A DNA stretch of 60,534 bases from assembly GCF_002835995.1 (NCBI RefSeq), contig NZ_PJBZ01000046.1, positions 1-60,534 of the forward strand. Reading direction: 5' to 3'. The notes below the pieces were generated by a model. The model made no database searches, was not told the DNA's origin, and saw only the letters and a program-made list of their open reading frames with translations. The stretch comes from Psychromonas sp. Urea-02u-13. Its GTDB lineage: Bacteria; Pseudomonadota; Gammaproteobacteria; Enterobacterales; Psychromonadaceae. The position numbers and the translations under genes are program-made. This document shows, piece after piece, positions 45,119 to 54,210 of this stretch (the stretch's first letter is position 1; every line of letters starts with the position of its first letter).

Positions 45119-47029
45119 TTAAAACTTTCTATAATTTATTTTATTGCGTTTAAAGTGTGCTTTTTGCCCCTGTAAACGACCGCAGAAATCGGCCCAGTTT
45201 TTATGTTCTGGTTTTGACCAAGAAACTTCTGCTGTTGCTAATACACGCGGGAAAAACATATGGTCAATACGATCTTGATTGAGTACTACTTCAGACCATA
45301 ATGCACACTGCACACCTAAAATATGATCTCGTAATGGATCATCACTTTTAAGTTCGGCCAGTGGTTCATATGAGTAAGCTTGCTCAAGTGGTAACGTACC
45401 CGCCCAATCAACACCAAGCTCTTCAGGTGAAAAATCTTGCACAATATCAAAATAGGTATATTTGCTTGGTTGCATGACCACATCAAAACCGCTTTTAACA
45501 CACTCAAGTGCAGCTTCTTCATTAACCCACGCGTAAACAACTGTCTCTTTACTGACTTTATCGCCGTGTTTCACTTCTTCCCAGCCGAGCATACGTTTGC
45601 CGTGACTATTAATTCGTTGTTCTACATGACGCAGTAAGTGACCCTGTAACTCTATCTCTTCGCTGTAACCGCACTCGACCATTAATGCTTGGCATTTAGG
45701 ACTCTTAGTCCAAACACCTGTCGGCACTTCATCAGCGCCAATATGTACCGAGCTCCCCGGAAAAAGAGCACACACTTCATCAATAACTTTATCTAAAAAC
45801 TCGTAAGTTCCCGCTAATGCCGGTGATAACACATTGTCCGTGTAGGCTTGAATACTGAGGTATTCTGAGCGTTCTTCCGTATCGGTTAGTAAGTGTGGTA
45901 ATGATTTAATAGCAGCACGACAATGCCCAGGAATATCTATTTCAGGGATAATAGTAATGCCACGTGCCGTTGCGTATTCAATAACGTCTTTAATTTCAGC
46001 CTGAGTATAATAACCGCCGTATTTTTCACTAAGGTGTGAAAACTGAGGCAATAATGCCGTACCCGGACCACGCCAAGCACCGATATCAGTTAACTCAGGA
46101 AAGGCTTTAATCTCTAAACGCCATGCTTCATCATCGGTAAAATGCCAATGAAAATGGCTTAATTTATAGATAGCCATTTGGTTAATCAGACGCTTAACCG
46201 TCGCGATAGAATGAAAATGACGTGAACAATCAAGCATCAAACCACGGTAATCAAAGCGTGGTTTGTCATTTATCTCAACACAACTCACAGTGTATTGACC
46301 TTCAGCATCCGATTTAACCAACTGTAAAAGCGTGGCGACTGCGTGAATAAAACCTGTTTCAGAAGCTGCTTTTATAATGAGTTCAGTATCACCAACAGTT
46401 AGCTGATACTCACCTTTTGCTAACACAGCATTTTCAACAAAATAAATGTTTGCCGTGTTGTCTTGAGTGAGGGTTAGTTTTGTTGCATAACTTAGTTCAT
46501 CAACAAGCCATTGACTCGCAGCTAATGCTTGTTCACTGCCTTGTGAAACAGTCAGTGTCTGAGCAAGAACAAATTGACCGTCGTACTTAATGAGTTTATT
46601 AACTTTAGGGATAACCGCGATATCAGAGGCTGCTACGGTAATTTTATCTACCGGCATCAATTCAGGTAATTGTAATTGGATCTGTTTAACATCCAATGCA
46701 TGATGAACAGTAAAGTTATCAGCAGCCGTTGTTATATAAGCTTCACGCACGCCACATTCATAATTAGTAAAAGGCGCAGATTTTATTTTAAAGGTTATTT
46801 GATAAACACCATTTGCTTCAATAACCTCTGATTGATCAGGCTTAATTTCAGTGTAAGTACCTACTTGCACAACACTGCCTTTACTCATTGATTCAGAGTA
46901 AATAAAACGTGCAAAATCTAAGGTTAATAACCACTGACTTAACGGCGCATCTGTTAAGTTATTTATGCTTAGTTGTATTAGGCTGTCTTTACTATTTAAA
47001 ACTTCGACTTCAAGTGAGTAGTTATTCAT
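45119..47029 (-). CDS. Beta-N-acetylhexosaminidase (GH20)
   Basis: This 636-residue enzyme removes terminal GlcNAc from chitin oligomers and is the VC0613 counterpart. No signal peptide is present (MNNYSLEVEVLNSKDSLIQL), so it should act in the cytoplasm on imported oligomers. The N-terminal domain is followed by the GH20 barrel: FDYRGLMLDCSRHFHSIATV, KLSHFHWHFTDDEAWRLEIK and IPEIDIPGH. The catalytic pair Asp-Glu is in VHIGADEVPTGVW. It is in tight order with the kinase gene (9-bp gap). Confidence 0.95.
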   Translation of the reverse strand: MNNYSLEVEVLNSKDSLIQLSINNLTDAPLSQWLLTLDFARFIYSESMSKGSVVQVGTYTEIKPDQSEVIEANGVYQITFKIKSAPFTNYECGVREAYITTAADNFTVHHALDVKQIQLQLPELMPVDKITVAASDIAVIPKVNKLIKYDGQFVLAQTLTVSQGSEQALAASQWLVDELSYATKLTLTQDNTANIYFVENAVLAKGEYQLTVGDTELIIKAASETGFIHAVATLLQLVKSDAEGQYTVSCVEINDKPRFDYRGLMLDCSRHFHSIATVKRLINQMAIYKLSHFHWHFTDDEAWRLEIKAFPELTDIGAWRGPGTALLPQFSHLSEKYGGYYTQAEIKDVIEYATARGITIIPEIDIPGHCRAAIKSLPHLLTDTEERSEYLSIQAYTDNVLSPALAGTYEFLDKVIDEVCALFPGSSVHIGADEVPTGVWTKSPKCQALMVECGYSEEIELQGHLLRHVEQRINSHGKRMLGWEEVKHGDKVSKETVVYAWVNEEAALECVKSGFDVVMQPSKYTYFDIVQDFSPEELGVDWAGTLPLEQAYSYEPLAELKSDDPLRDHILGVQCALWSEVVLNQDRIDHMFFPRVLATAEVSWSKPEHKNWADFCGRLQGQKAHFKRNKINYRKF

Positions 47030-47038
47030 GTCAGTCCC

Positions 47039-47917
47039 TTAATACAAGTTATGTTCAAGATTGCCAGCCATCATCAATGCACCATGCATAGCATCACCTT
47101 TAGGCATCACTAACCACGGGCGTACCGTTGGCTCTAACCAATCAACAATGCGTTCGCCAATACTGCCCATCAAGGCGATATTAGTTGCGCCACGTTTATT
47201 GAGCGCTAATAAAAACATATCGATATCCGCGGCGCATTGCTTGAGTAAATCAATGGCAACACGGTCCCCTTCTTTTGCATATTTAAAAATAGCCGGAGAG
47301 AATTGTCCGTAATCACAAGGACGAGCAGATTTAGACCAATCAACAATTTCATCTAAGTCGTTATGGAAATGATCTAAAACGTGATCCACTAATGCGCTGC
47401 GCTCTTTAATGCCGTCATACGCCAATAAAACATATTGAATTAAACGTAATCCAGTCACAGCGCCACCGCCTTGGTCTGAAATAGGGAATTCACGGCCGCC
47501 GACAATATGTTGCTCACCGTCTTTAATTAAGATGCCACAAGAGCCAGTACCCGCAATCATGATTGCGCCATCAGCGCCATTATGAGCACCTAAACAAGCA
47601 CCATAAGCATCTGTATTCAAGGTTAAACTTGCAAAAGGATGTGCCAGTTTCATGAATTCAAGCCATGCAGATTTTTGCTCTGCACCCGCAAGCGCTAAAC
47701 CGATATGCATATCTTTAAAATATGCTTCGTTTAAGCCCGCTTCTTTAGCCGCCAATGTAATCGCGTCCACAATAGAAGACATCGCAACGTCCACACCTAA
47801 TAAAATATTAGCGCTTCCTGTCTTAGCATCACTTAATGTTTTGCCCTGTGCATTACAAATGCGAGCACGACATGAAGTGCCCCCGCCATCTATACCTACT
47901 GTCCATTGTGTTTTCAT
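47039..47917 (-). CDS. N-acetylglucosamine kinase (BadF/BadG/BcrA/BcrD-like ATPase family)
   Basis: This 292-residue kinase phosphorylates GlcNAc released by the phosphorylase and hexosaminidase, giving GlcNAc 6-phosphate (VC0614 counterpart). The ATG at 47917 (MKTQWTVGIDGGGTSCRARI) follows AGAGAGA; the open frame extends 17 codons more. ATPase motifs are VGIDGGGTS (phosphate 1), MIAGTGSCGI, SDQGGGAVTGLRL and IALMGSIGERI. It lies between GH9 and GH20 genes. Confidence 0.93.
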   Translation of the reverse strand: MKTQWTVGIDGGGTSCRARICNAQGKTLSDAKTGSANILLGVDVAMSSIVDAITLAAKEAGLNEAYFKDMHIGLALAGAEQKSAWLEFMKLAHPFASLTLNTDAYGACLGAHNGADGAIMIAGTGSCGILIKDGEQHIVGGREFPISDQGGGAVTGLRLIQYVLLAYDGIKERSALVDHVLDHFHNDLDEIVDWSKSARPCDYGQFSPAIFKYAKEGDRVAIDLLKQCAADIDMFLLALNKRGATNIALMGSIGERIVDWLEPTVRPWLVMPKGDAMHGALMMAGNLEHNLY

Positions 47918-48058
47918 AAATCTCTCTCTATTACGATTAATTATACGTAATAATAAACTACAAAACAAAATATGGGAACGAACCCATTTGTTCTATTCTA
48001 CTCAACATTTAGCTCAAACTAGCTAATAGATTATGATGAGAAATCACGCTGAAAGCTG

Positions 48059-49753
48059 CTATGCTGACTGGGCCATAATAGCTAACAGAAACCAACCACC
48101 GTGTGGGATCCATTGTTCACCCCAGCGCCAATTTTGCAACATATCATCCGCCTGACCTTCAGGCTTAAACGCGATATCAAGTTCATTATCAAAACCACCT
48201 GTAATGCCATTACAAACACCGCCTTTGGCATTAAAGAAACCTAGCTCAGGTAAGTAATCAGGATTGTTAAAACCAGCGCCATCCAGCATGCACATGTCAT
48301 AGGGATTTAACCCTACAATCCAATTTAATGATGATTGTGCAAAACTAGCTAACGCTTTGTTTAATGACGCATCTTCAATATGTGGTTTGACTAAATTCAC
48401 CATAGCAGCCAGTGAACCTAAACGTGCATTTTCGCCCTGCCACCAGTAACCACTTTCATTGTTATGCGCGATAAAGAAAGCACTGCGCTTCGCTTCATTA
48501 ACACTTTTAACGTATTGGCGTGGATAAGCAAAGGGGTTAAACACTTCGCTGGTAATCGCTAATTCAAATTTCAACGCTTTAATAATGGTTTGTTTAGTTT
48601 TCTGTTGGTATTCGCTGTTTGTTTCTATTTCTAAATATTGCGTCAGTGCAATAACCGGTAATCCCGCTTCTGCGCCGTGGAAATAAGGACGAGAACCATC
48701 ACTATTAGCTGACCAAAAGTTAAGTTGCAAATCATCAGATTGTTGACGAAGTGATAACTTAGCAGCCCAGCTACGCGCTTCTTGCAAGTATTTTTCGTCT
48801 GTCGTGCTTTTATAAAGCTCAACCGCTGCGATCAAGGCACAATATTCATCGATAATATTGCTTTGATTATCATCACAGTAACTTTCATTGTGTTCAACTA
48901 AGTGCCAGTAAGCTCTTTCTGCACTCGCTAAATATTGAGCAGCGCTAAATTCGCCACCTGTTGGTTTACGGTAAGCAACCGCTAAAGAGGCAATTGCGAT
49001 ACCTGCACCTTGACGGAAAGCCGCTTGATAAGATTCAGTTTTATCACCGGTTTGATTTTCATAAGCACAAAGATCGCGTTGCTCGGGATCTTTACTCCAC
49101 TTATCAAAGACGGTCATATAAAAATAACCCTCTTCGCTGAGCATACGTTGTAAGAAGTCAGCACCAAAAATCGCTTCTTCTTGTAAACGTACGGCTGAAT
49201 ATTTAGCAAACTTGTTATTATCTTTTAGAAGATCTAGACCTTTAAACATATTCCACACGATCATTGGGATCTGTTGTGGATTCATATAATTGGCAAAAGA
49301 AAGATGGCTAAAATACTTGCTTAAATCACCCGATGCATCGTACCAACCGCCGTGAACATCAACGGTTTTATCAGTGCCTAATACAACAGCCTTTTGGTCA
49401 TGCTGGTCAAAAATACCCGCGCAACGTTGACCTTTAAAATAATGTAATAAATCAGAAAAACAGCGTGTCATTAACAGACCTTCGCCGATTTCAAACGTTT
49501 GAGATTGTGTTTCATCAAGGCGTAAAAAATAACGACCAACTGTCGTAAACTCAGAAAAATCAATGCTGTGAAAATAGCCTTGTGACCATTGGTCAACGGT
49601 ACCTGATGATAAAAGGGGAAGATGTTGAATTACTTCTCCGCTGAGTGCGGATACTAATTGTACTTGAGAGATGTTTAAACGTGTTTTAGTTTGTAAGACA
49701 GCCTGTTTAGGCCCAACACATTCATAACCTATATGATTGGTAAGTAATTTCAC
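48059..49753 (-). CDS. GH9 exo-beta-D-glucosaminidase-like enzyme
   Basis: This 564-residue GH9 protein lacks a signal peptide and so is cytoplasmic. It is the counterpart of VC0615, often labelled endoglucanase. Related Photobacterium enzymes are GH9 exo-beta-D-glucosaminidases, so the more likely substrate is deacetylated chitosan oligomers. The N-terminal Ig-like domain (MKLLTNHIGYECVGPKQAVL) is followed by the barrel with GWYDASGDLSKYFSH (catalytic-base Asp in DASGD), LNPYDMCMLDGAGF and the acid region near the C-terminus (GITGGFDNELDI). A terminator-like hairpin precedes this gene. Confidence 0.9.
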   Translation of the reverse strand: MKLLTNHIGYECVGPKQAVLQTKTRLNISQVQLVSALSGEVIQHLPLLSSGTVDQWSQGYFHSIDFSEFTTVGRYFLRLDETQSQTFEIGEGLLMTRCFSDLLHYFKGQRCAGIFDQHDQKAVVLGTDKTVDVHGGWYDASGDLSKYFSHLSFANYMNPQQIPMIVWNMFKGLDLLKDNNKFAKYSAVRLQEEAIFGADFLQRMLSEEGYFYMTVFDKWSKDPEQRDLCAYENQTGDKTESYQAAFRQGAGIAIASLAVAYRKPTGGEFSAAQYLASAERAYWHLVEHNESYCDDNQSNIIDEYCALIAAVELYKSTTDEKYLQEARSWAAKLSLRQQSDDLQLNFWSANSDGSRPYFHGAEAGLPVIALTQYLEIETNSEYQQKTKQTIIKALKFELAITSEVFNPFAYPRQYVKSVNEAKRSAFFIAHNNESGYWWQGENARLGSLAAMVNLVKPHIEDASLNKALASFAQSSLNWIVGLNPYDMCMLDGAGFNNPDYLPELGFFNAKGGVCNGITGGFDNELDIAFKPEGQADDMLQNWRWGEQWIPHGGWFLLAIMAQSA

Positions 49754-49776
49754 TTAACTTAACCCCTTAAAAAAAG

Positions 49777-49800
49777 ATCCCCAAGCAAATGCTCGGGGAT
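49777..49800 (-). terminator. Intra-operon terminator or attenuator
   Basis: ATCCCCAAGCA/TGCTCGGGGAT with loop AA on the minus strand runs into a T7-type run. It lies between the ATPase gene and the GH9 gene and may lower expression of the enzymes relative to the transporter. Confidence 0.75.
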
Positions 49801-49911
49801 ATTGGTATCACCACTCTAAGGAGAGTTGAGCGGTGAGTTAATGCCCATAATTACCTCGTGAAAATTGGTAATTGTTACAAAGTACCCCTTGAAACGTAAT
49901 GGGCGTCTCTT

Positions 49912-50904
49912 CTATTCGTGTAAATGACAACGAACAAAATGGTTTTCAGCAAGTTGCTTAACTCCAGGCATCTCATCTTTACAGCGTGGTGTTGCATGTA
50001 AACAACGTCCTGCAAATGGACAACCTAAAGAATCTGGCGTCCAAAGAGGAATTTCACCTTTGTTACCTTCAAGCTTGCTGTGAATAGATTTACTTGGATC
50101 CGGTACTGCAGAAACAAGTAGTTGAGTATAAGGATGTTGTGGACGATGAATAATCTCGTCTGTATCACCCCATTCAACCATATGACCTACATACATTACC
50201 GAGAGATCTTCAGCGATGTAACGTGCTGTTGCGATATCATGCGTGATGTAAAGTAGTGACATTTGACGTTCTGATTTCATCTCTTCCATGAGGTTTAATA
50301 CACCCGCACGGATAGAAACATCAAGCATTGATGTTGGTTCATCAGCAAGTACAACTTCAGCACCTACCGCAATGTTACGTGCTAAGTTAACACGTTGACG
50401 TTGACCACCAGAAAGTTGGTGTGGGAACTTCTCAGCCGTTTCTTTAGCAGGGTTTAAACCCACTTGCTCAAGTAGTTCGTAAACCTTCTCTTCAAGTTCT
50501 TTTTTATTACCCGGTGTTACTTTTTTGTGGATCTTCAACGGACGCGCAATATGGTGGAAAATATTGTGCGTTGGGTTTAAAGAGCCAAACGGGTCTTGCC
50601 ATACCATCTGAACACCTTCACGGTATTTCATTAGGTCGGCATGTTTCTGAATCGTTTGTATATCACGGCCTTTATAAATAATTTGACCCGATGTAGGCGC
50701 GTACATCTTAGCAATCATCTTAGCGATGGTAGATTTACCAGAGCCTGATTCACCTACAACAGCCATACCGCGACTTTTGTACATTTTAAATGATACATCG
50801 TTTGAAGCACGCATCATTGGTTGTTTTAACGCGTTACTGCTGACTTTGAAATCTTTAACGATATTCTTGCCTTCAACCAGTAATTCACCGTATTTTGCAC
50901 TCAT
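49912..50904 (-). CDS. Chitooligosaccharide ABC transporter ATPase, OppF-like
   Basis: This 330-residue ATPase (VC0616 counterpart) energises import by the chitooligosaccharide transporter. Walker A GESGSGKST, Q-loop VWQDPFGSLNPTH, signature LSGGQRQRVNLARN and Walker B VVLADEPTSMLD are complete. The C-terminal GCPFAGRCLHATPRC has the cysteine cluster found in OppD/OppF-type ATPases. It forms a heterodimer with the next gene's product. Spacing to it is 25 bp. Confidence 0.95.
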   Translation of the reverse strand: MSAKYGELLVEGKNIVKDFKVSSNALKQPMMRASNDVSFKMYKSRGMAVVGESGSGKSTIAKMIAKMYAPTSGQIIYKGRDIQTIQKHADLMKYREGVQMVWQDPFGSLNPTHNIFHHIARPLKIHKKVTPGNKKELEEKVYELLEQVGLNPAKETAEKFPHQLSGGQRQRVNLARNIAVGAEVVLADEPTSMLDVSIRAGVLNLMEEMKSERQMSLLYITHDIATARYIAEDLSVMYVGHMVEWGDTDEIIHRPQHPYTQLLVSAVPDPSKSIHSKLEGNKGEIPLWTPDSLGCPFAGRCLHATPRCKDEMPGVKQLAENHFVRCHLHE

Positions 50905-50929
50905 AATTCTTTCCTTCTCTCAATCTGGC

Positions 50930-51943
50930 TTAAGCAGTTGCAAGTTCAACGACAGCAATAGACTCACCCGCCACTGCTAAGTGACAGTTAGACATATGGC
51001 CATTTTCAATATCACGTAGTGGGTTTGCTTTTGTTTTGCAAACTGTTTCTACGCGTGGGCAACGAGCCTGAAAGCGACAACCAGTTGGGATATCTAATAA
51101 GTTAAGCGGGTTACCAGGAATTCCTACTAACGCAGTTTTTGGCCCCGTTAACGATGGGAAAGAGTTACCTAAACCATGCGTATATGGGTGATAAGGGCTT
51201 CCCAAGATATCTTGAGACGACGCCACTTCAATTAACTGGCCAGAATACATGATGCCGATACGATCAGAGAACTCAACCATTAACGATAAATCATGGGTAA
51301 TGAACAAAATTGAGAAACCAAACTCTTCTTTTAATGCATAGATTTTCTGTAATATTTCACGTTGAACAACTACATCAAGTGCTGTTGTTGGTTCATCCAT
51401 AATGATTAATTTTGGATTAAGCGCTAATGCAATCGCAATCACTAAACGCTGACGCATACCGCCAGAGAACTGGTGAGGGTAATCCGTTAAACGGTTTGGA
51501 TGAATATCTACAATTTGTAATAACTGCTCAGCACGTTTAACTGCTTCATACTTAGTTTTGCTTGTATGGCGCATGATAACGTCAGTGAACTGGTCAACAA
51601 TTGGGATAACTGGATTCAAAGCATTCATTGCGCTTTGGAATACCATTGACATTTCGCTCCAACGGAACACTGTCATTTCACCATCACTCAGCTTTAAAAT
51701 GTCTTTCATGCCGCCGTTATCATCAGCGAAGAAAACTTCACCGCCACTGATAAATGCAGGTGGCTTATGCAAACGCATTAATGCGAATGCAATCGTTGAT
51801 TTACCACAGCCAGACTCGCCAGCTAGACCGAATACTTCGCCTTTACCGATATCAAAACTAACATCGTTTACAGCGCGTACATCACCATTTGCAGTAATGT
51901 AATCAACACAAAGGTTGCGGATTGAAATTTGTGGAGTAGTCAT
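50930..51943 (-). CDS. Chitooligosaccharide ABC transporter ATPase, OppD-like
   Basis: This 337-residue second ATPase (VC0617 counterpart) has Walker A GESGCGKST, a Q-loop region MVFQSAMNALNPV, signature FSGGMRQRLVIAIAL and Walker B LIIMDEPTTALD. The C-terminal GCRFQARCPRVETVC again has the OppD-type cysteine cluster. The start codon overlaps the permease stop (TAATG), so translation is coupled. Confidence 0.95.
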   Translation of the reverse strand: MTTPQISIRNLCVDYITANGDVRAVNDVSFDIGKGEVFGLAGESGCGKSTIAFALMRLHKPPAFISGGEVFFADDNGGMKDILKLSDGEMTVFRWSEMSMVFQSAMNALNPVIPIVDQFTDVIMRHTSKTKYEAVKRAEQLLQIVDIHPNRLTDYPHQFSGGMRQRLVIAIALALNPKLIIMDEPTTALDVVVQREILQKIYALKEEFGFSILFITHDLSLMVEFSDRIGIMYSGQLIEVASSQDILGSPYHPYTHGLGNSFPSLTGPKTALVGIPGNPLNLLDIPTGCRFQARCPRVETVCKTKANPLRDIENGHMSNCHLAVAGESIAVVELATA

Positions 51944-52989
51944 TATTTTGCCCCGCTTGCTAAATCTTGTTCACCAGGAAAGTGTGGAACTTCTGCTTTT
52001 ACATGTGCTGCACGTGCTTTTTTGTCTGCTTTTTGCATTTTCTCAAAACGTTTCATACCAGGGTTTGAACGTAATTGTGGGTTAGCAATTTCATCGACTG
52101 CAAAGTTAAGCATTGCAAGACCAATTGAAAGCGTAATTAGTGCACCACAAGGGGCTAGTAGTTCCCACCATGCGCCAATTATCATTGAAGATGATGTTTG
52201 TACGTTATAAAGCATGATACCCCAACTAATTGTACCTGGGTCACCTAGACCTAAGAACGAGATAGTGGCTTCCATCATGATTGCGTACATTACAGAACCG
52301 ATGAAACTTGCACCAACGATTGAGATAAGGTTTGGTAAAATCTCAACAAAGATAATACGTAAACGAGATTCACCTAATACTTCAGCTGCTTTAACAAATT
52401 CTTTCTCACTTAAAGACATAGTTTGTGCGCGTATTACACGTGCACCCCATGCCCAGGAAGTGAAACCGATTATTAATGCAATGGTCAACGGTCCAGCCTC
52501 CCCGATGAATGCTGCTAATACAAACAGTAACGGATACTGAGGGATTACTAACATAACGTTCATGGCAGCAGATAAAATATCATCTACTCGTCCACCAAAG
52601 TAACCCGCAGAAATACCAATAACCGTTGCTAAGAAACATACAACAATACCAGCACCAAAACCAACCGCTAGTGAAACACGTGCACCATGTGCAAGTTGAG
52701 ACCAGATAGAACGACCCATGCGAGACGTACCCATTACGTGTTCTGCTTTTTTAGACATCAACAAAGTACGTTTGTCATAAGCAAGGTTTGTTGCAACCCA
52801 ACCATCAGGAGATGCTTGTGCAAGTTTTACAATTGGACCAGGGTATTCATGTGGCTTACCCGTACGTTTATTGGGTACATGATCCGTTAATAACGGCGCA
52901 AATACGGCCATAAAGATAAACGAGAACAAAATAATTGAACCAAATAACGCCTTATTGTTATTTTTCAATATGTTTAAAATACCTTTCAT
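51943..52989 (-). CDS. Chitooligosaccharide ABC transporter permease, OppC-like
   Basis: This 348-residue inner-membrane permease (VC0618 counterpart) has an N-terminal helix (ALFGSIILFSFIFMAVFAPL) and a periplasmic loop. The DppC-type permease core follows, with the EAA-like motif EKEFVKAAEVLGES...IIFVEILPN. A charged C-terminal tail (EKMQKADKKARAAHVKAEVP) is longer than usual for OppC. It starts four bases after the other permease. Confidence 0.95.
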   Translation of the reverse strand: MKGILNILKNNNKALFGSIILFSFIFMAVFAPLLTDHVPNKRTGKPHEYPGPIVKLAQASPDGWVATNLAYDKRTLLMSKKAEHVMGTSRMGRSIWSQLAHGARVSLAVGFGAGIVVCFLATVIGISAGYFGGRVDDILSAAMNVMLVIPQYPLLFVLAAFIGEAGPLTIALIIGFTSWAWGARVIRAQTMSLSEKEFVKAAEVLGESRLRIIFVEILPNLISIVGASFIGSVMYAIMMEATISFLGLGDPGTISWGIMLYNVQTSSSMIIGAWWELLAPCGALITLSIGLAMLNFAVDEIANPQLRSNPGMKRFEKMQKADKKARAAHVKAEVPHFPGEQDLASGAK

Positions 52990-52993
52990 AATC

Positions 52994-53977
52994 TTATGCT
53001 CCCTTACGAAGGCGAGGATCTAGCAATACATAAAGCATGTCGGCTAGTAAGTTGAAGAACAACATAAACAGCGTCATTACCAATAATTGACCTTGTAATA
53101 CTTGGTAATCACGTGCATTGATTGCGTTTAAGAGAACGGTACCAAGACCGGGATAGTTGAAGATAATTTCGATAATCATCTGACCACCAATCGCCATACC
53201 TAAAGACATAGAGAGTGCTGTTACACTTGGTAGCATTGCGTTACGTGCAGCGTAATTAAATACAACACGGTTTTCGCTTAGCCCCTTACCTTTTGCCATG
53301 GTGATATAATCTTCACCTAGCAAGTTAATCATGTTATTACGCATCGCAATCAAGAAACCACCAATCTGTACGATTGTCGCACCAAATAAAGGCAATACTG
53401 CATGGTATGCAACATCTTTTAAAAATGTCCAGCTTGTCCAATCAGGCGTAACACCAGGTGTGTAGGCATAACTTGTTGGGAACCACTTAAGAGTGATTGC
53501 AAAAACAAACAGTAATAACATTGCTGTTACAACCTGTGGTACCGCTTGGATAACCAACATGCCTGGCGACATAATAGTATCGAACTTGCTACCACGTTTC
53601 CAAGCAGCAAAAATACCTAATACAGAGCCAATAGTGAATGAAATTACTACCGCTGTACCTGCTAAAAATAGTGACCAGCCAACTGCATTACCTAATACTG
53701 TGTTAACCGTTAGTGGGTAAAATTGTACTGAGATGCCTAAGTCCCAGGTCAAGACACTTTTCATGTACATACCGAACTGCACAATAAGCGGACCATCAAC
53801 AAAGCCTAATAGCTCTTTCATCGCGGCAATACGTTCAGGTGTTACCTGTGACGTTGCATTCGCAAACATCATGGTGATTGGGTCACCTGGCATTGCGCGC
53901 GGAATAATAAAGTTCAAGGTTGCCGCAAATAGCAACGCAATAAAGTAAAACGCTAAACGTCTTAAGAAAAACCCCAT
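52994..53977 (-). CDS. Chitooligosaccharide ABC transporter permease, OppB-like
   Basis: This 327-residue permease (VC0619 counterpart) begins MGFFLRRLAFYFIALLFAAT with the DppB-family IPRAMPGDPI motif. The EAA-type loop is DYITMAKGKGLSENRVVFNY, followed by GGQMIIEIIFNYPGLGTVLL. It pairs with the OppC-like protein to form the inner-membrane channel. It is the first gene after the 230-bp gap with two terminators. Confidence 0.95.
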   Translation of the reverse strand: MGFFLRRLAFYFIALLFAATLNFIIPRAMPGDPITMMFANATSQVTPERIAAMKELLGFVDGPLIVQFGMYMKSVLTWDLGISVQFYPLTVNTVLGNAVGWSLFLAGTAVVISFTIGSVLGIFAAWKRGSKFDTIMSPGMLVIQAVPQVVTAMLLLFVFAITLKWFPTSYAYTPGVTPDWTSWTFLKDVAYHAVLPLFGATIVQIGGFLIAMRNNMINLLGEDYITMAKGKGLSENRVVFNYAARNAMLPSVTALSMSLGMAIGGQMIIEIIFNYPGLGTVLLNAINARDYQVLQGQLLVMTLFMLFFNLLADMLYVLLDPRLRKGA

Positions 53978-54091
53978 AACTTACACCTTAATAATCCATT
54001 ACTTTGTCCGCTTATCTAGCGAAAATGAATATGGAATATGGAAAAAAATCAATTACGACTAAGATTGTCATAATAATAAAAATTGGGAAGA

Positions 54092-54118
54092 AACAAAAAG
54101 GCACAGACATCATGTGCC
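54092..54118 (-). terminator. Second of two tandem terminators after the binding-protein gene
   Basis: GGCACA/TGTGCC (54100-54105, 54113-54118) is followed on the minus strand by TTTTTGTTTC. Confidence 0.7.
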
Positions 54119-54170
54119 ACAAACCTACAAACCATTAACCTTCTTAACAAACCCTTAACAAAAAGAGCTT

Positions 54171-54199
54171 AATTAAAAAAGGCACACAATGTGTGCCTT
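54171..54199 (-). terminator. First of two tandem terminators after the binding-protein gene
   Basis: AAGGCACACA/TGTGTGCCTT, a 10-bp stem with a one-base loop or open tip, is followed on the minus strand by TTTTTT. It lies 12 bp past the binding-protein stop codon. Confidence 0.85.
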
Positions 54200-54210
54200 T
54201 CGAAAACCGA

